From: Aureimonas ureilytica DSM 18598 = NBRC 106430
Lineage (GTDB): Bacteria > Pseudomonadota > Alphaproteobacteria > Rhizobiales > Rhizobiaceae
NCBI RefSeq assembly: GCF_000382705.1
Contig: NZ_ARQE01000001.1
Span: 539,551-603,550 of the forward strand
Length of the DNA: 64,000 nucleotides
Direction: 5' to 3'
The position numbers and the translations under genes were made by a program. The notes under the pieces were generated by a model. That model ran no database searches. It had not been told where the DNA came from and saw nothing but the letters and a program-made list of their open reading frames with translations. Shown in pieces: positions 18,088 to 26,872 of the stretch (position 1 is its first letter; each line of letters opens with the position of its first letter).

Positions 18088-18906
18088 ATGCACGAGCATC
18101 TGTCGGCCAATCTCGCCAACTGGAACGAGCGGGCGCGGCTCCACGCCACCGACACGACCGGCTCCTACCGGATCGCTGAGGTGCTTTCCGGCGGCTCCTC
18201 GCTCCATGCGATCGAAGCCGGCGAGATCGGCGACCTCGCGGGGCTCGATGTCGTGCATCTCCAGTGCCATATCGGGCTCGACACCCTGTCCCTGAAGCAT
18301 CTGGGCGCGCGCTCCGTCACCGGGCTCGACTTCTCGCCCGACGCCCTGGCCGCCGCGCGGGACTTCGCAGCGCGCGCGGGGACGGACGCCCGCTTCGTGG
18401 AAGCCTCGCTTTACGACGCGCCCGCCGCGCTCGGCGCGCAATATGATTTCGCCTTCGTCACCTGGGGCGCGATCAACTGGCTGCCCGATATCGCGGCTTG
18501 GGCGCGGGTCGTCGCCGACGTGCTACGCCCCGGCGGGCGGCTTTATCTCCTGGAAGGGCACCCCGTCCTCAACCAGTGCGAATGGCGCGACGGTGCGCCC
18601 GTCTTCGCCTATGACCGAATGACGCCAAGAACCCAGCCGCTCGCCTTCGACGAGACCCACACCTATACGGGCGACGAACGGCCGTTGACGCAGACCCGCA
18701 CTTACGAGTGGATTCATCCGATCAGCGACATCATCAACGCCCTCATATCGGCAGGAATGCGCCTGGATTTCCTACGCGAGCATGATCTCATCTCCTGGGA
18801 ATTCTTCCCCGGCATGATCGAGGTTCAAGAGGACCTCTTCGCTCTTCCGCCCGGCGTGCCGCGCCTTCCCATGAGCTTCTCGATCGGAGCGACCAAGCCG
18901 CTCTGA
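18088..18906 (+). CDS. SAM-dependent class I methyltransferase
   Basis: About 272 residues. The SAM-binding motif I region reads GLDVVHLQCHIGLDTLSL, followed by TGLDFSPDALAAAR (acidic motif II), and later LRPGGRLYLLEGHP (motif VI-like). The QCHIG form is common in a clade of small-molecule methyltransferases of Proteobacteria with unknown substrates. ATG at 18088 is chosen because GGAGAC sits seven bases upstream; an in-frame ATG at 18073 is possible. Confidence 0.88.
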   Translation: MHEHLSANLANWNERARLHATDTTGSYRIAEVLSGGSSLHAIEAGEIGDLAGLDVVHLQCHIGLDTLSLKHLGARSVTGLDFSPDALAAARDFAARAGTDARFVEASLYDAPAALGAQYDFAFVTWGAINWLPDIAAWARVVADVLRPGGRLYLLEGHPVLNQCEWRDGAPVFAYDRMTPRTQPLAFDETHTYTGDERPLTQTRTYEWIHPISDIINALISAGMRLDFLREHDLISWEFFPGMIEVQEDLFALPPGVPRLPMSFSIGATKPL

Positions 18907-18983
18907 CCGTTCCTCCCCCAAGCGCCGGTCGTCCTCTTCCAGGGCCGGCGCCCTCACCGCAGACCGACGAGGATGCGCGTCGC

Positions 18984-20042
18984 ATGAGTTTCACCAGCCG
19001 CCTTCGGGCCATTCCCGTCGATCGATTCCTTCTCCTGCTGATCGCGACCGTCGGTCTCGCCGCCGTCCTGCCGGCGCGCGGCGAGGTGGCCGAGGCCTTC
19101 GACTGGATCACCTACGGCGCGATCGCGCTTCTGTTCTTCGTCTACGGCGCGCGCCTGTCGCCCCAGGCCGTCTGGGCCGGCCTTCTTCATTGGCGGCTGC
19201 AGGGCCTCGTGTTCCTGTCGACCTTCGCGCTGTTTCCGATCCTTGGGCTTCTCGCCGCGCCGCTCGCCGACCGCGTCCTGCCGTCCGAACTCGCGCTCGG
19301 CATTCTCTACCTGACGCTTCTGCCCTCCACGGTGCAGTCCTCGATCGCCTTCACCTCGATCGCGGGCGGCAACGTGCCGGCGGCGCTGACCAGCGCCTCG
19401 GTGTCCAACATGCTCGGCGTCGTGATCACGCCGGTTCTGGTGCTGCTGATCGCGAGCGGGGGCGGCGAGGGCGCCTTTTCCTTCGACGCCATCCAGAAGA
19501 TCGCCCTCCAGATCCTCGCGCCCTTCGTCGCCGGCCAGCTCGTCCGGCCGCTGATCGGCGCGTGGCTGGCGCGCCACAAGCCGGTGACGGTGGTGGTGGA
19601 TCGCGGCTCGATCCTTCTCGTCGTCTATGCCGCCTTTTCGGAAGGGGTCGTGGCCGGCGTCTGGTCGAGCCTCGAATGGCAGGACCTCGCGATCGTCGTG
19701 CTCTTCGGTATCGCGATTCTCGCCGTCTCGCTCTCGGTCACGACGCTTCTCGCCCGCAAGCTCGGCTTCAGCCGCGAAGACGAGATCGCCATCGTGTTCT
19801 GCGGCTCCAAGAAGAGCATGGCGACCGGCATTCCGATGGCCGGCATTCTCTTTGCCGGCCATGCCATGGCCATGGTGGTCCTGCCGCTCATGCTGTTCCA
19901 CCAGATCCAGCTCTTCGCCTGCGCCGCGCTCGCCCAGCGCTACGCCCGCCAAACCAGAACCGTACCGACCCCGAGCGTCGCAGAGGCCGCCGCCGAGGAG
20001 CGCGAGAGCGTGGAAAAGGCCGCGGCGACGACCAATCCCTGA
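18984..20042 (+). CDS. Bile acid:sodium symporter (BASS/SBF-like) family transporter
   Basis: 352 residues, about ten hydrophobic segments. Recognisable features are GARLSPQAVWAGLLHWRLQ near residue 54, LLPSTVQSSIAFTSIAGGN near 113 and FCGSKKSMATGIPMAGILF near 272, as in the YfeH/SBF-like group. The transported solute is unknown (relatives handle organic anions). A charged C-terminal tail of about 25 residues follows the last helix. ATG is preceded by GAGG. Confidence 0.9.
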   Translation: MSFTSRLRAIPVDRFLLLLIATVGLAAVLPARGEVAEAFDWITYGAIALLFFVYGARLSPQAVWAGLLHWRLQGLVFLSTFALFPILGLLAAPLADRVLPSELALGILYLTLLPSTVQSSIAFTSIAGGNVPAALTSASVSNMLGVVITPVLVLLIASGGGEGAFSFDAIQKIALQILAPFVAGQLVRPLIGAWLARHKPVTVVVDRGSILLVVYAAFSEGVVAGVWSSLEWQDLAIVVLFGIAILAVSLSVTTLLARKLGFSREDEIAIVFCGSKKSMATGIPMAGILFAGHAMAMVVLPLMLFHQIQLFACAALAQRYARQTRTVPTPSVAEAAAEERESVEKAAATTNP

Positions 20043-20161
20043 TTCCGGCCTTCGAGGGATCACGCTTTCTCGAAAGCGACCCTGCCGCGAACGCTTCGTT
20101 CTTGGCAGGGCGCCCGCCGCCGTGACACTTTCCCCGAGCCCGACCATTGCGGAACCCGAGT

Positions 20162-20971
20162 ATGATCCATCGCCGCCTGTTTCTTGCCGCCGCAGCTCTC
20201 GCCTTCGCGCTGCCCGCCGCCACCGCCTTGGCGCAGAGCGCGGCGCTGCCCGACCTCAAGGGCCGCGAAATCGTGGTGGTGACGGAGAACGCCTATCCGC
20301 CGCTGCAATATCTCGACCCGGCCAGCGGCCAGGCGGTCGGCTGGGAATATGACGCGACGAACGAGATCGCGCGGCGCCTCAACGCCAAGATCCGCTACGA
20401 GAACGCCTCCTGGGACGCGATGATCACCGCCGTCTCCTCCAAGCAGTACGATATCGGCATCACCGGCATCACGATCCGCGAGGATCGCAAGGAGAAGGTC
20501 GATTTCTCCGACCCCTACATGCTTTCGCAGATGGTGATGCTGGTGCGCGCCGACGAAACCCGCTTCACGGACGCCGCCTCCTTCAAGGCCTTGGACAAGG
20601 GCCTCGTCGGCGCGCAGGCCGGCACGACGCCCTTCTACACCGCCGTCTACGAGGTGCTGGACGGCAACGAGCAGAACCCGCGCGTCAAGCTGTTCGAGAC
20701 CTTCGGCGCGCAGGTCCAGGCGCTGCGCGCGGGCGATGTCGATCTCGTGCTCAGCGATCTGGCCGGCGGACGGGCCTCCGTCGCGGCCTCGAACGGCGCG
20801 CTCAAGATCGTCGGGGAGCCGCTCGGCAAGGACGAGTTCGGCTTCATCTTCCCCAAGGGCTCCGATCTCGTCGCCCCGGTCAACGCCGCCATCGCCGCGC
20901 TGAAGGGCGACGGTACGCTCGATGCCCTCACGCAGAAATGGTTCGTGGACGCCAAGCTCGGCCAGAAGTGA
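20162..20971 (+). CDS. Polar amino acid ABC transporter substrate-binding protein
   Basis: Periplasmic solute-binding protein (SBP family 3). 269 residues. The Sec signal [25 protein letters not shown] is cleaved near residue 25. The family signature [14 protein letters not shown] and [23 protein letters not shown] are present. The downstream permease overlaps by GTGA (20968-20971). ATG at 20162 begins a proper signal peptide. Confidence 0.94.
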   Translation: MIHRRLFLAAAALAFALPAATALAQSAALPDLKGREIVVVTENAYPPLQYLDPASGQAVGWEYDATNEIARRLNAKIRYENASWDAMITAVSSKQYDIGITGITIREDRKEKVDFSDPYMLSQMVMLVRADETRFTDAASFKALDKGLVGAQAGTTPFYTAVYEVLDGNEQNPRVKLFETFGAQVQALRAGDVDLVLSDLAGGRASVAASNGALKIVGEPLGKDEFGFIFPKGSDLVAPVNAAIAALKGDGTLDALTQKWFVDAKLGQK

Positions 20972-21789
20972 GCCGCATTCCCTTCCGCCGGCGGCTCCGC
21001 GCCCGGCTCGCCGCGCCGGACTTCCCCTGGTGGCTCGTCGCCCTTGCCGTTCTCGCGCTCGCCTCGGCCCTCGTGATCGCGGCCGAGGCCGGGCTGCGGC
21101 AGACCCTCACGGTGCTGGCCACCGGCCTCCTCACCACCGTCGAAGTCACCGCGCTGGCCTTTGCCGGCGCGCTCGGGCTCGGCTTTCTCGTGGCGCTCGC
21201 CGGGCGCTCGCGTCGTCGTCTCCCCCGCAATCTCGCGCGCCTCTATGTCGAGATCGTGCGCGGCGTGCCGGTGCTCGTGCTCCTGTTCTGGATCGCCTTT
21301 GCCGGCGTTCCCGGCACCGTCGCTGCGTGGAACTGGCTGGCGACGCCCCTTCGCGAGGCCGGCCTTCTGCCCGAACTCCTCGTGCGCGACGTCTCGCTTC
21401 TCATGCGCGGCGTCCTCGCCCTCGTCATCGCCTATTCCGCCTTCATCGCCGAAATCATCCGCGCCGGTCTCGAATCCGTGCCCAAAGGCCAGATCGAAGC
21501 CGCCGAAGCCTTGGGCCTTTCGCCCCTCCAGCGCCTTCGCCTCGTCATCCTCCCCCAGGCCATCCGCACCGTCCTGCCCCCGCTCGGCAACGATCTCGTC
21601 GCCATGGTCAAGGACTCCTCGCTCGTCTCCGTCCTTGGCGTCGCCGACATCACCCAGATGGGCAAGGTCTACGCCTCCGGCTCCTTCCGCTTCTTCGAGA
21701 CCTATTCCGTCGTCGCCTATCTCTACCTCCTCATGACCGTCTCCCTCTCGCTCGCCGCCCGCGCGCTGGAGCGCCGCTTGCGGCGGTGA
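20968..21789 (+). CDS. Polar amino acid ABC transporter permease
   Basis: 273 residues, HisM/GlnP-type permease. The EAA loop that contacts the ATPase is visible as [24 protein letters not shown]. The helical segments include [12 protein letters not shown] and [23 protein letters not shown] start overlaps the binding-protein stop. Only one permease and no ATPase gene follow; these systems normally need an ATPase, so it must share one encoded elsewhere. The following 490 bp hold hairpins instead of a gene. Confidence 0.93.
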   Translation: MSRIPFRRRLRARLAAPDFPWWLVALAVLALASALVIAAEAGLRQTLTVLATGLLTTVEVTALAFAGALGLGFLVALAGRSRRRLPRNLARLYVEIVRGVPVLVLLFWIAFAGVPGTVAAWNWLATPLREAGLLPELLVRDVSLLMRGVLALVIAYSAFIAEIIRAGLESVPKGQIEAAEALGLSPLQRLRLVILPQAIRTVLPPLGNDLVAMVKDSSLVSVLGVADITQMGKVYASGSFRFFETYSVVAYLYLLMTVSLSLAARALERRLRR

Positions 21790-21803
21790 GCGCGAGGGAT
21801 TGG

Positions 21804-21984
21804 CGGGGCTGCCGCCCCGGACCCCGCTCGGGAAGGACTTCCCGAACCCTTCCTTTCTTTTGGAACTTTTCCGAGACCGGGGAGGGCCGCTGGCCCTCTC
21901 CGGTCTCGGACAGAATCCAAACGAACGAGGGGTCCAGGGGAAATCATTTCCCCTGGCCGGGGTGCAGGGGACGGCGTCCCCTGC
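21804..21984. repeat. Array of five consecutive hairpins
   Basis: Between the ABC permease and leuC are five separate inverted repeats in 181 bp: 21804-21819 (6-bp stem), 21828-21845 (8 bp), 21872-21908 (17 bp, one mismatch, 3-base loop), 21934-21956 (10 bp), and 21964-21984 (9 bp). None has a proper T-run. The dense palindromes with short loops look like a composite dispersed repeat of the kind found at operon ends in high-GC alphaproteobacteria. Confidence 0.75.
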
Positions 21985-22049
21985 CATGCCCTCACCGCAC
22001 CCACGCAACAGGCATTGCGCAGCCGCGCGGGCGGGCGTATTTTGGAACG

Positions 22050-22178
22050 ATGCGAAAGAGCGCGATGCACACGGGCCGTCTGCCGACCACGCTGGGGTTC
22101 TCCCCGGTGGAGGATCGCGCGCGGATGCCCGGCCGCTTTTTCTACCGGCAGATTTCGGCCGTTCTCCTGACGCGCTGA
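22050..22178 (+). CDS. Possible 42-residue leader ORF upstream of leuC
   Basis: An ATG frame of 42 codons (basic, ending ISAVLLTR) stops seven bases before a GC-rich hairpin and T-run, about 100 bp before leuC. The layout is that of a leader peptide with an attenuator, but only a Leu-Leu pair (CTC CTG) near the end is present, not a run of leucine codons. It could equally be chance or an independent small protein. No good ribosome site is visible. Confidence 0.3.
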   Translation: MRKSAMHTGRLPTTLGFSPVEDRARMPGRFFYRQISAVLLTR

Positions 22179-22184
22179 CGCCGC

Positions 22185-22214
22185 GCGGCCTCGGGGCCGC
22201 CGCCTTTTTGTTTT
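22185..22214 (+). terminator. Candidate terminator/attenuator before leuC
   Basis: A GCGGCC/GGCCGC stem with TCGG loop (22185-22200) is followed by CGCC and then TTTTTGTTTT. It lies 67 bases upstream of the leuC start, in the same direction. Confidence 0.5.
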
Positions 22215-22280
22215 CCCAGTTGATGATGTCAGGCACGGTGGCTTTCGAAGCCGACCGGCCGTTTTGAAGACTTGAAGCCC

Positions 22281-23696
22281 ATGAGCCAGACTGTGAAACC
22301 CCGCACGCTCTACGACAAGATCTGGGACGATCACCTGATCTCGACCGACGAGAACGGCGGCAGCCTTCTCTATATCGACCGCCATCTCGTGCATGAGGTG
22401 ACGAGCCCGCAGGCCTTCGAGGGCTTGCGCGTGGCGGGCCGCAAGGTGCGCCATCCCCAGCGCACGCTGGCGGTGGTGGATCACAACGTGCCGACCTATG
22501 ACCGGCGCGGCGGCATCCACAACGAGGAAAGCCGCATCCAGGTCGAGACGCTGGCCAAGAACGCGGCGGAGTTCGGCGTCGAGTATTTCAACGAGGTCGA
22601 CAACCGCCAGGGCATCGTCCACATCATCGGGCCGGAGCAGGGCTTCACGCTGCCGGGCATGACGATCGTCTGCGGCGACAGCCACACGTCCACGCACGGG
22701 GCGTTCGGCGCGCTGGCGCATGGCATCGGCACGTCCGAGGTCGAGCACGTGCTCGCCACGCAGACGCTGATCCAGCAGAAGGCCAAGAACATGCTCGTCC
22801 AGGTGGACGGGGCGCTGCCCGAGAGCGTGACGGCCAAGGATATCATCCTCGCCATCATCGGCCAGATCGGCACGGCGGGCGGCACGGGCTATGTCATCGA
22901 GTTCGCCGGCGAGGCGATCCGCGCGCTCTCGATGGAAGGGCGGATGACCATCTGCAACATGACGATCGAGGGCGGCGCGCGCGCCGGCCTGATCGCGCCC
23001 GACCAGACGACCTTCGACTATATCGAGGGCCGCCCGCGCGCGCCGCAGGGTGCGGCCTTCGAGCAGGCCGTGTCCTACTGGAAGACGCTGCACACGGACG
23101 AGGGCGCGCAGTTCGACAAGGTGGTGCGCCTCGACGCGGCCAACCTGCCGCCCATCGTCTCCTGGGGCTCCTCGCCGGAAGACGTCGTGTCGATCGACGG
23201 CGTGGTGCCGAATCCGGACGAGATCGCGGACGAGGCCAAGCGCGACACCAAGCGCCGCGCGCTCGACTATATGGGCCTCCAGGCCGGCACCAAGATGACG
23301 GACATCCCGATCGACCGCGTCTTCATCGGCTCCTGCACCAATGGGCGCATCGAGGATCTGCGCGCGGTGGCCAAGGTCGTGGAAGGCCGCAAGGTGGCCG
23401 ATAGCGTCTCGGCCATGATCGTGCCGGGCTCAGGGTTGGTGAAGCTTCAGGCCGAGGCCGAGGGGCTGGACAGGATCTTCCGCGAGGCCGGGTTCGACTG
23501 GCGCGAGCCGGGCTGCTCCATGTGCCTCGGCATGAACGAGGACCGCTTGAAGCCGAACGAGCGCTGCGCCTCGACCTCGAACCGCAATTTCGAGGGCCGT
23601 CAGGGCTTCAAGGGCCGCACCCATCTCGTCTCGCCCGCGATGGCGGCGGCGGCGGCGGTGGCCGGTCGCTTCGTCGATATTCGCGAGTGGAAATAG
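22281..23696 (+). CDS. leuC: 3-isopropylmalate dehydratase large subunit LeuC
   Basis: Aconitase-family enzyme of leucine synthesis that isomerises 2- to 3-isopropylmalate with LeuD. 471 residues. The 4Fe-4S cysteines are in [12 protein letters not shown] and in [11 protein letters not shown]; the substrate motifs [23 protein letters not shown] and NRNFEGRQG are present. ATG at 22281 is preferred to the in-frame TTG at 22272. LeuD is not adjacent, which is usual in this order. Confidence 0.97.
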   Translation: MSQTVKPRTLYDKIWDDHLISTDENGGSLLYIDRHLVHEVTSPQAFEGLRVAGRKVRHPQRTLAVVDHNVPTYDRRGGIHNEESRIQVETLAKNAAEFGVEYFNEVDNRQGIVHIIGPEQGFTLPGMTIVCGDSHTSTHGAFGALAHGIGTSEVEHVLATQTLIQQKAKNMLVQVDGALPESVTAKDIILAIIGQIGTAGGTGYVIEFAGEAIRALSMEGRMTICNMTIEGGARAGLIAPDQTTFDYIEGRPRAPQGAAFEQAVSYWKTLHTDEGAQFDKVVRLDAANLPPIVSWGSSPEDVVSIDGVVPNPDEIADEAKRDTKRRALDYMGLQAGTKMTDIPIDRVFIGSCTNGRIEDLRAVAKVVEGRKVADSVSAMIVPGSGLVKLQAEAEGLDRIFREAGFDWREPGCSMCLGMNEDRLKPNERCASTSNRNFEGRQGFKGRTHLVSPAMAAAAAVAGRFVDIREWK

Positions 23697-23780
23697 GCCA
23701 GGGCGGCGGCGGGGCCTGTCCCGCCGCTTCGCTCGCCTGAAAGGGGAAGGGGCGTGGCCGGGGCCGCGCCCTTTTTCGTG

Positions 23781-24965
23781 TCAGGAGGCGGGCGCGAAGG
23801 CGGTGCGCGCGGGCGCCGAGGCGGGCGCGATCGCATCGGCGATCACCCGGTCGCGGCCGTGGGACTTGGCGACATAGAGCAGCGTGTCGGCGCGGCTCGC
23901 CGCGTCCCAGAGATGTTCGCCGGGCGCCAGCGCGACGACGCCGAAGCTTGCGGTCACGCGCAGATCGGCCAGCGCGAAGGGCCAGCGCACGGCGCGAAGG
24001 GCGCTCTGGAGCGATTGGGCGAAGACCTGCGCGCCGGCGAGGTCGGAACTTGCGAGAAATACGGCGAATTCCTCGCCGCCGAAGCGGCAGACGCAGCCGC
24101 GCGTCCCGACCATGCGCTCCAGAAGCGTGGCGAAGCCGCAGAGCACGGCATCGCCGGCCTCGTGCCCGTGCCGGTCGTTGATGCGCTTGAAGAAGTCGAG
24201 ATCGGCGAGGATGATCGCGCCCGGCGCGAGCGGCCCGGCCGCGCGGCGCAGCTCCGCGACGCGCCGCTCGAAGCCGCGCCGGTTGCGCACGAGGGTCAGC
24301 GCGTCCATGTCGGACGAGGTGCGGTGGTGCTCGATCACGTCGAGCCCGATCGCCGCCAGGATGGCGAAGGCGATCAGGACGCCCGTCACCGCGCCGCTGA
24401 ACTGGAACACGAAGGCCCAGGGCGAGTCCCGCCAGTTGGCCACCGTCATCGGCTGGTCGAGCGGGGTGGACAGGAACACGAGATTCTGGAGCCCGAGACT
24501 GGCCGCGACGAGGATGCAGAGCCAGAACAGGACCTGATCCATCATGCGGCCGGAGCGCCGGCGGATCGTGGTGGCGGCCAGAAGCATGAGAAGCGAGCAG
24601 CCGGCCTGGATCGAGAAGATCTCGAACTGCGCGCTGCCGGTGAGACGGAGCGCGAGATAGGCGCCGAGGAGGCTCGCGCCGACGATCGCCGCGATCACGC
24701 CGTAGCGCGGCCGCCGCCCGGCGCGCGAGGCGAAGGCGACATTGGCGCCCGACAGGGCCAGGAGAAACAAGGAATCCTCGAACAAGGGCTTGGCGATCGC
24801 GCCCGGCGGCGTCGGGATCACCGTCAGCGCATAGGCGAGGGCGGCGAGGCAGAAGCACCCGCTCCAGGCGTAGAGGCCCGCGCCGATCCGCCCCAGGAGG
24901 GCGAAGCCGATCCCGAACGTCAGGAAGGTGGCCGGAACGGCCCAGGCCAGGATGTCCGCCTGCAT
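23781..24965 (-). CDS. Membrane diguanylate cyclase (GGDEF)
   Basis: 394 residues. Seven or so hydrophobic segments occupy residues 1-215, then a GGDEF domain begins at MDALTLVRNRRGFERR. The catalytic site is GGEEF, with substrate residues DLDFFKRINDRHGHEAGD. It makes cyclic di-GMP at the membrane. There is no RxxD inhibitory site visible immediately before GGEEF (CVCR precedes it). No EAL domain. Convergent with leuC. ATG follows GAGG. Confidence 0.92.
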   Translation of the reverse strand: MQADILAWAVPATFLTFGIGFALLGRIGAGLYAWSGCFCLAALAYALTVIPTPPGAIAKPLFEDSLFLLALSGANVAFASRAGRRPRYGVIAAIVGASLLGAYLALRLTGSAQFEIFSIQAGCSLLMLLAATTIRRRSGRMMDQVLFWLCILVAASLGLQNLVFLSTPLDQPMTVANWRDSPWAFVFQFSGAVTGVLIAFAILAAIGLDVIEHHRTSSDMDALTLVRNRRGFERRVAELRRAAGPLAPGAIILADLDFFKRINDRHGHEAGDAVLCGFATLLERMVGTRGCVCRFGGEEFAVFLASSDLAGAQVFAQSLQSALRAVRWPFALADLRVTASFGVVALAPGEHLWDAASRADTLLYVAKSHGRDRVIADAIAPASAPARTAFAPAS

Positions 24966-25215
24966 GAAACCTCAGTCGCCGGGTCGGAAGGCGGTATCGC
25001 CATGCGGGTCGGACAGGCCGTCCCCGTCGGATCGCAAGGAGCCAGACTTCTGGGTGAGGAGACTAGCGAGGGTTTGATTAACGCGCTCTTAACGAACCTT
25101 ATCGCGGCCTGACGAAAGCGCCGCTCCCGCCGGGCCCGACGACGCTGCGCGGGGCGGGAGCGGGGCGGGTCGCGGCCCGCGCTTGCGGCTTGACCCCGGG
25201 CCGGTTCCGCCGCAC

Positions 25216-25695
25216 ATGAAGCGCATGAGCGCGAGCGAGTCCCTTCCCGATGTCGAGATCGGCCTGTTGAGGCTGAAGGATGCGCGCGAGCTTGCGCCGC
25301 TTCTGTCGGCCTACAACCAGGCGATGTTTCGCGGGGCGCCGGGCGCGCCCGACACGTTCTATGCCGAGCAACTCCTGCAGGATCGCACCGGCGAAATCCT
25401 CGGCGCGCGGGTGAACGGGGCGCTGGTCGGCTTTCTCGTCTTCTACGATCTGCCCGATCCCTGGACGGGGATGCGCGCCGGCATGGCCGATCATGTGTTC
25501 GTGGACCAGGGCCATCGCCGCAAGGGCATCGCCAAGGCCATGGTGGACCTCCTGGCCGACGAGGCGGACGGGCGCGGCTGGTCGCGGCTCGTGCTGCACG
25601 CGCCGCGTCATGGCGGCTCGGGCCGCCATCTCTACGAGAAGGTCGCCGAGCCGGCCGACTGGTCGAGCTACGTCATCCGGTTCCTGGATCGCTGA
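25216..25695 (+). CDS. GNAT family N-acetyltransferase
   Basis: About 159 residues. The acetyl-CoA loop is MADHVFVDQGHRRKGIAKAMVDLL, and GSGRHLYEKVAEPADWSSYVIRFL is the terminal strand. Substrate unknown. Start at ATG 25216 (or 25225). Its TGA stop codon (25693-25695) is one copy of the TGA target duplication of the adjoining MITE, so the last codons are intact but the downstream region has been replaced. Confidence 0.86.
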   Translation: MKRMSASESLPDVEIGLLRLKDARELAPLLSAYNQAMFRGAPGAPDTFYAEQLLQDRTGEILGARVNGALVGFLVFYDLPDPWTGMRAGMADHVFVDQGHRRKGIAKAMVDLLADEADGRGWSRLVLHAPRHGGSGRHLYEKVAEPADWSSYVIRFLDR

Positions 25696-25856
25696 GAGTC
25701 TGTTTGACAACCCGACCGGGTCGGCCCGGCGGGTCCTTTTCGCCCCTGTTTCGTTGCTAATCCTCGCCGATGCCGCCGGCATTGACTGCGTTTAGCGCCT
25801 TACAGAGACAAAAATTCCCTCGCCGGTCCTCTGCCGGCGAGTTGTCAAACAGACTC
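25696..25856. mobile_element. 161-bp MITE-like element with 16-bp perfect terminal inverted repeats
   Basis: The ends GAGTCTGTTTGACAAC (25696-25711) and its exact reverse complement (25841-25856) enclose 129 bp with no reading frame. The element is flanked on both sides by TGA (25693-25695 and 25857-25859), a target duplication of TNA form as made by IS5-superfamily (IS1031-type) transposases. The left TGA is the stop of the acetyltransferase gene. Both short inner ends are GC-rich and weakly alike. It is a non-autonomous derivative; no transposase is in the window. Confidence 0.8.
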
Positions 25857-25916
25857 TGAAGGCTCGCCCCCGAGCGCCGGGGACGCCGCATCGTCGCAGG
25901 GTCCGCCAAGTGGCCG

Positions 25917-25925
25917 TGATATAAT
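25917..25925 (+). promoter_or_regulatory. Candidate sdh operon extended -10 promoter
   Basis: TGATATAAT is a perfect extended -10 (TGnTATAAT). No good -35 hexamer is seen 16-18 bp upstream. It lies 164 bp before sdhC, just after the MITE. Confidence 0.45.
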
Positions 25926-26088
25926 CGGTTTGGATCGTCCAGTGCCCCGAAACCTCCATTCTGCGGCTTGATTTCGCGCTGCGAAGGGGGTTTTAGAAAA
26001 ACTCCAGATGCTGGGGACGGCCAAGCGCCGACCGCGGCCGAACCGATTCGCGACCGCAACCCCTTCGCGACTGCTTCAGGAGTCGTCC

Positions 26089-26478
26089 TTGTCCAAGATC
26101 CAATCCCAGCGGCCCCTTTCGCCGCATCTGACGATCTACCGCTTCCGCCCGACCATGGCGATGTCGATCCTGCACCGCATCACCGGCGGCGCGCTCTATT
26201 TCGGCACGGCGCTCGTGGTCTGGTGGCTCCTGGCGGCGGCGAGCGGCCCGGCGGCCTTCGGCCATGCCTCGGCCTTCTTCGGGTCGATCTTCGGTCGCAT
26301 CATCCTGTTCGGCTACAGCTGGGCGCTCCTGCACCACGCCGCCGGCGGCGTGCGCCACCTGATCTGGGACACGGGCGCGGGTCTCGGCCGCGAGGAATCC
26401 ACCCGCTTCGCCATCGCCACGCTGGTCGCCTCGCTTGTCGGGACGGTCCTTCTGTGGCTCGTCGTCGCCATTTTCTAA
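26089..26478 (+). CDS. sdhC: Succinate dehydrogenase cytochrome b556 subunit SdhC
   Basis: Membrane anchor of complex II that binds haem b and ubiquinone. 129 residues, three transmembrane helices. The family start RPLSPHLTIYRF and HRITGG are present, as is the haem-ligand helix LLHHAAGGVRHLIWD. The start is TTG at 26089, supported by AGGAG (26078-26082) and by the homologous N-terminus; an ATG at 26008 would add an unrelated extension. Confidence 0.93.
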   Translation: MSKIQSQRPLSPHLTIYRFRPTMAMSILHRITGGALYFGTALVVWWLLAAASGPAAFGHASAFFGSIFGRIILFGYSWALLHHAAGGVRHLIWDTGAGLGREESTRFAIATLVASLVGTVLLWLVVAIF

Positions 26479-26489
26479 GGAAGAGCGCC

Positions 26490-26867
26490 ATGGACATGAG
26501 AACGCCCCTCAAGCGCGTGCGCGGTTCCGGCGCGGCCGGCGAAGGCACGGGCCATTTCTGGCTGCAGCGCGTCACCGCGATCGCCAATCTGTTTCTGATC
26601 GCCTTCTTCGTGGTGCTCGTCATCTCGCTGCACGACGAAAGCTACGAGACGGTCCGCGCGGCGCTTAGCCATCCGATCGTCGGCCTCGTCACCGCGCTTT
26701 GCGTCGTGGTGCCCTGCATCCATATGCGTCTCGGCATGCAGACGATCATCGAGGACTATTTCCACGGCGCGCTGAAGGTGCCGCTGGTGATCCTCAACAC
26801 GTTCTTCGCGTTCCTCGTCGGCGCGGCCGCCGTGTTCGCGATCCTCAAGATCAGCCTGGGAGCTTGA
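26490..26867 (+). CDS. sdhD: Succinate dehydrogenase membrane anchor subunit SdhD
   Basis: Second membrane anchor of complex II. 125 residues, three hydrophobic helices. The N-terminal [31 protein letters not shown] matches alphaproteobacterial SdhD, and the [15 protein letters not shown] region holds the conserved residues of helix two. ATG at 26490 follows AAGGAAGAG. Eleven bases separate it from sdhC, five from sdhA. Confidence 0.93.
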   Translation: MDMRTPLKRVRGSGAAGEGTGHFWLQRVTAIANLFLIAFFVVLVISLHDESYETVRAALSHPIVGLVTALCVVVPCIHMRLGMQTIIEDYFHGALKVPLVILNTFFAFLVGAAAVFAILKISLGA

Positions 26868-26872
26868 CCGCC

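Noticed and set aside
21800-22267. 155-codon frame across the hairpin array
   Set aside because: Translates palindromes; no start site, no similarity; a different short frame (22050-22178) fits the leuC leader better.
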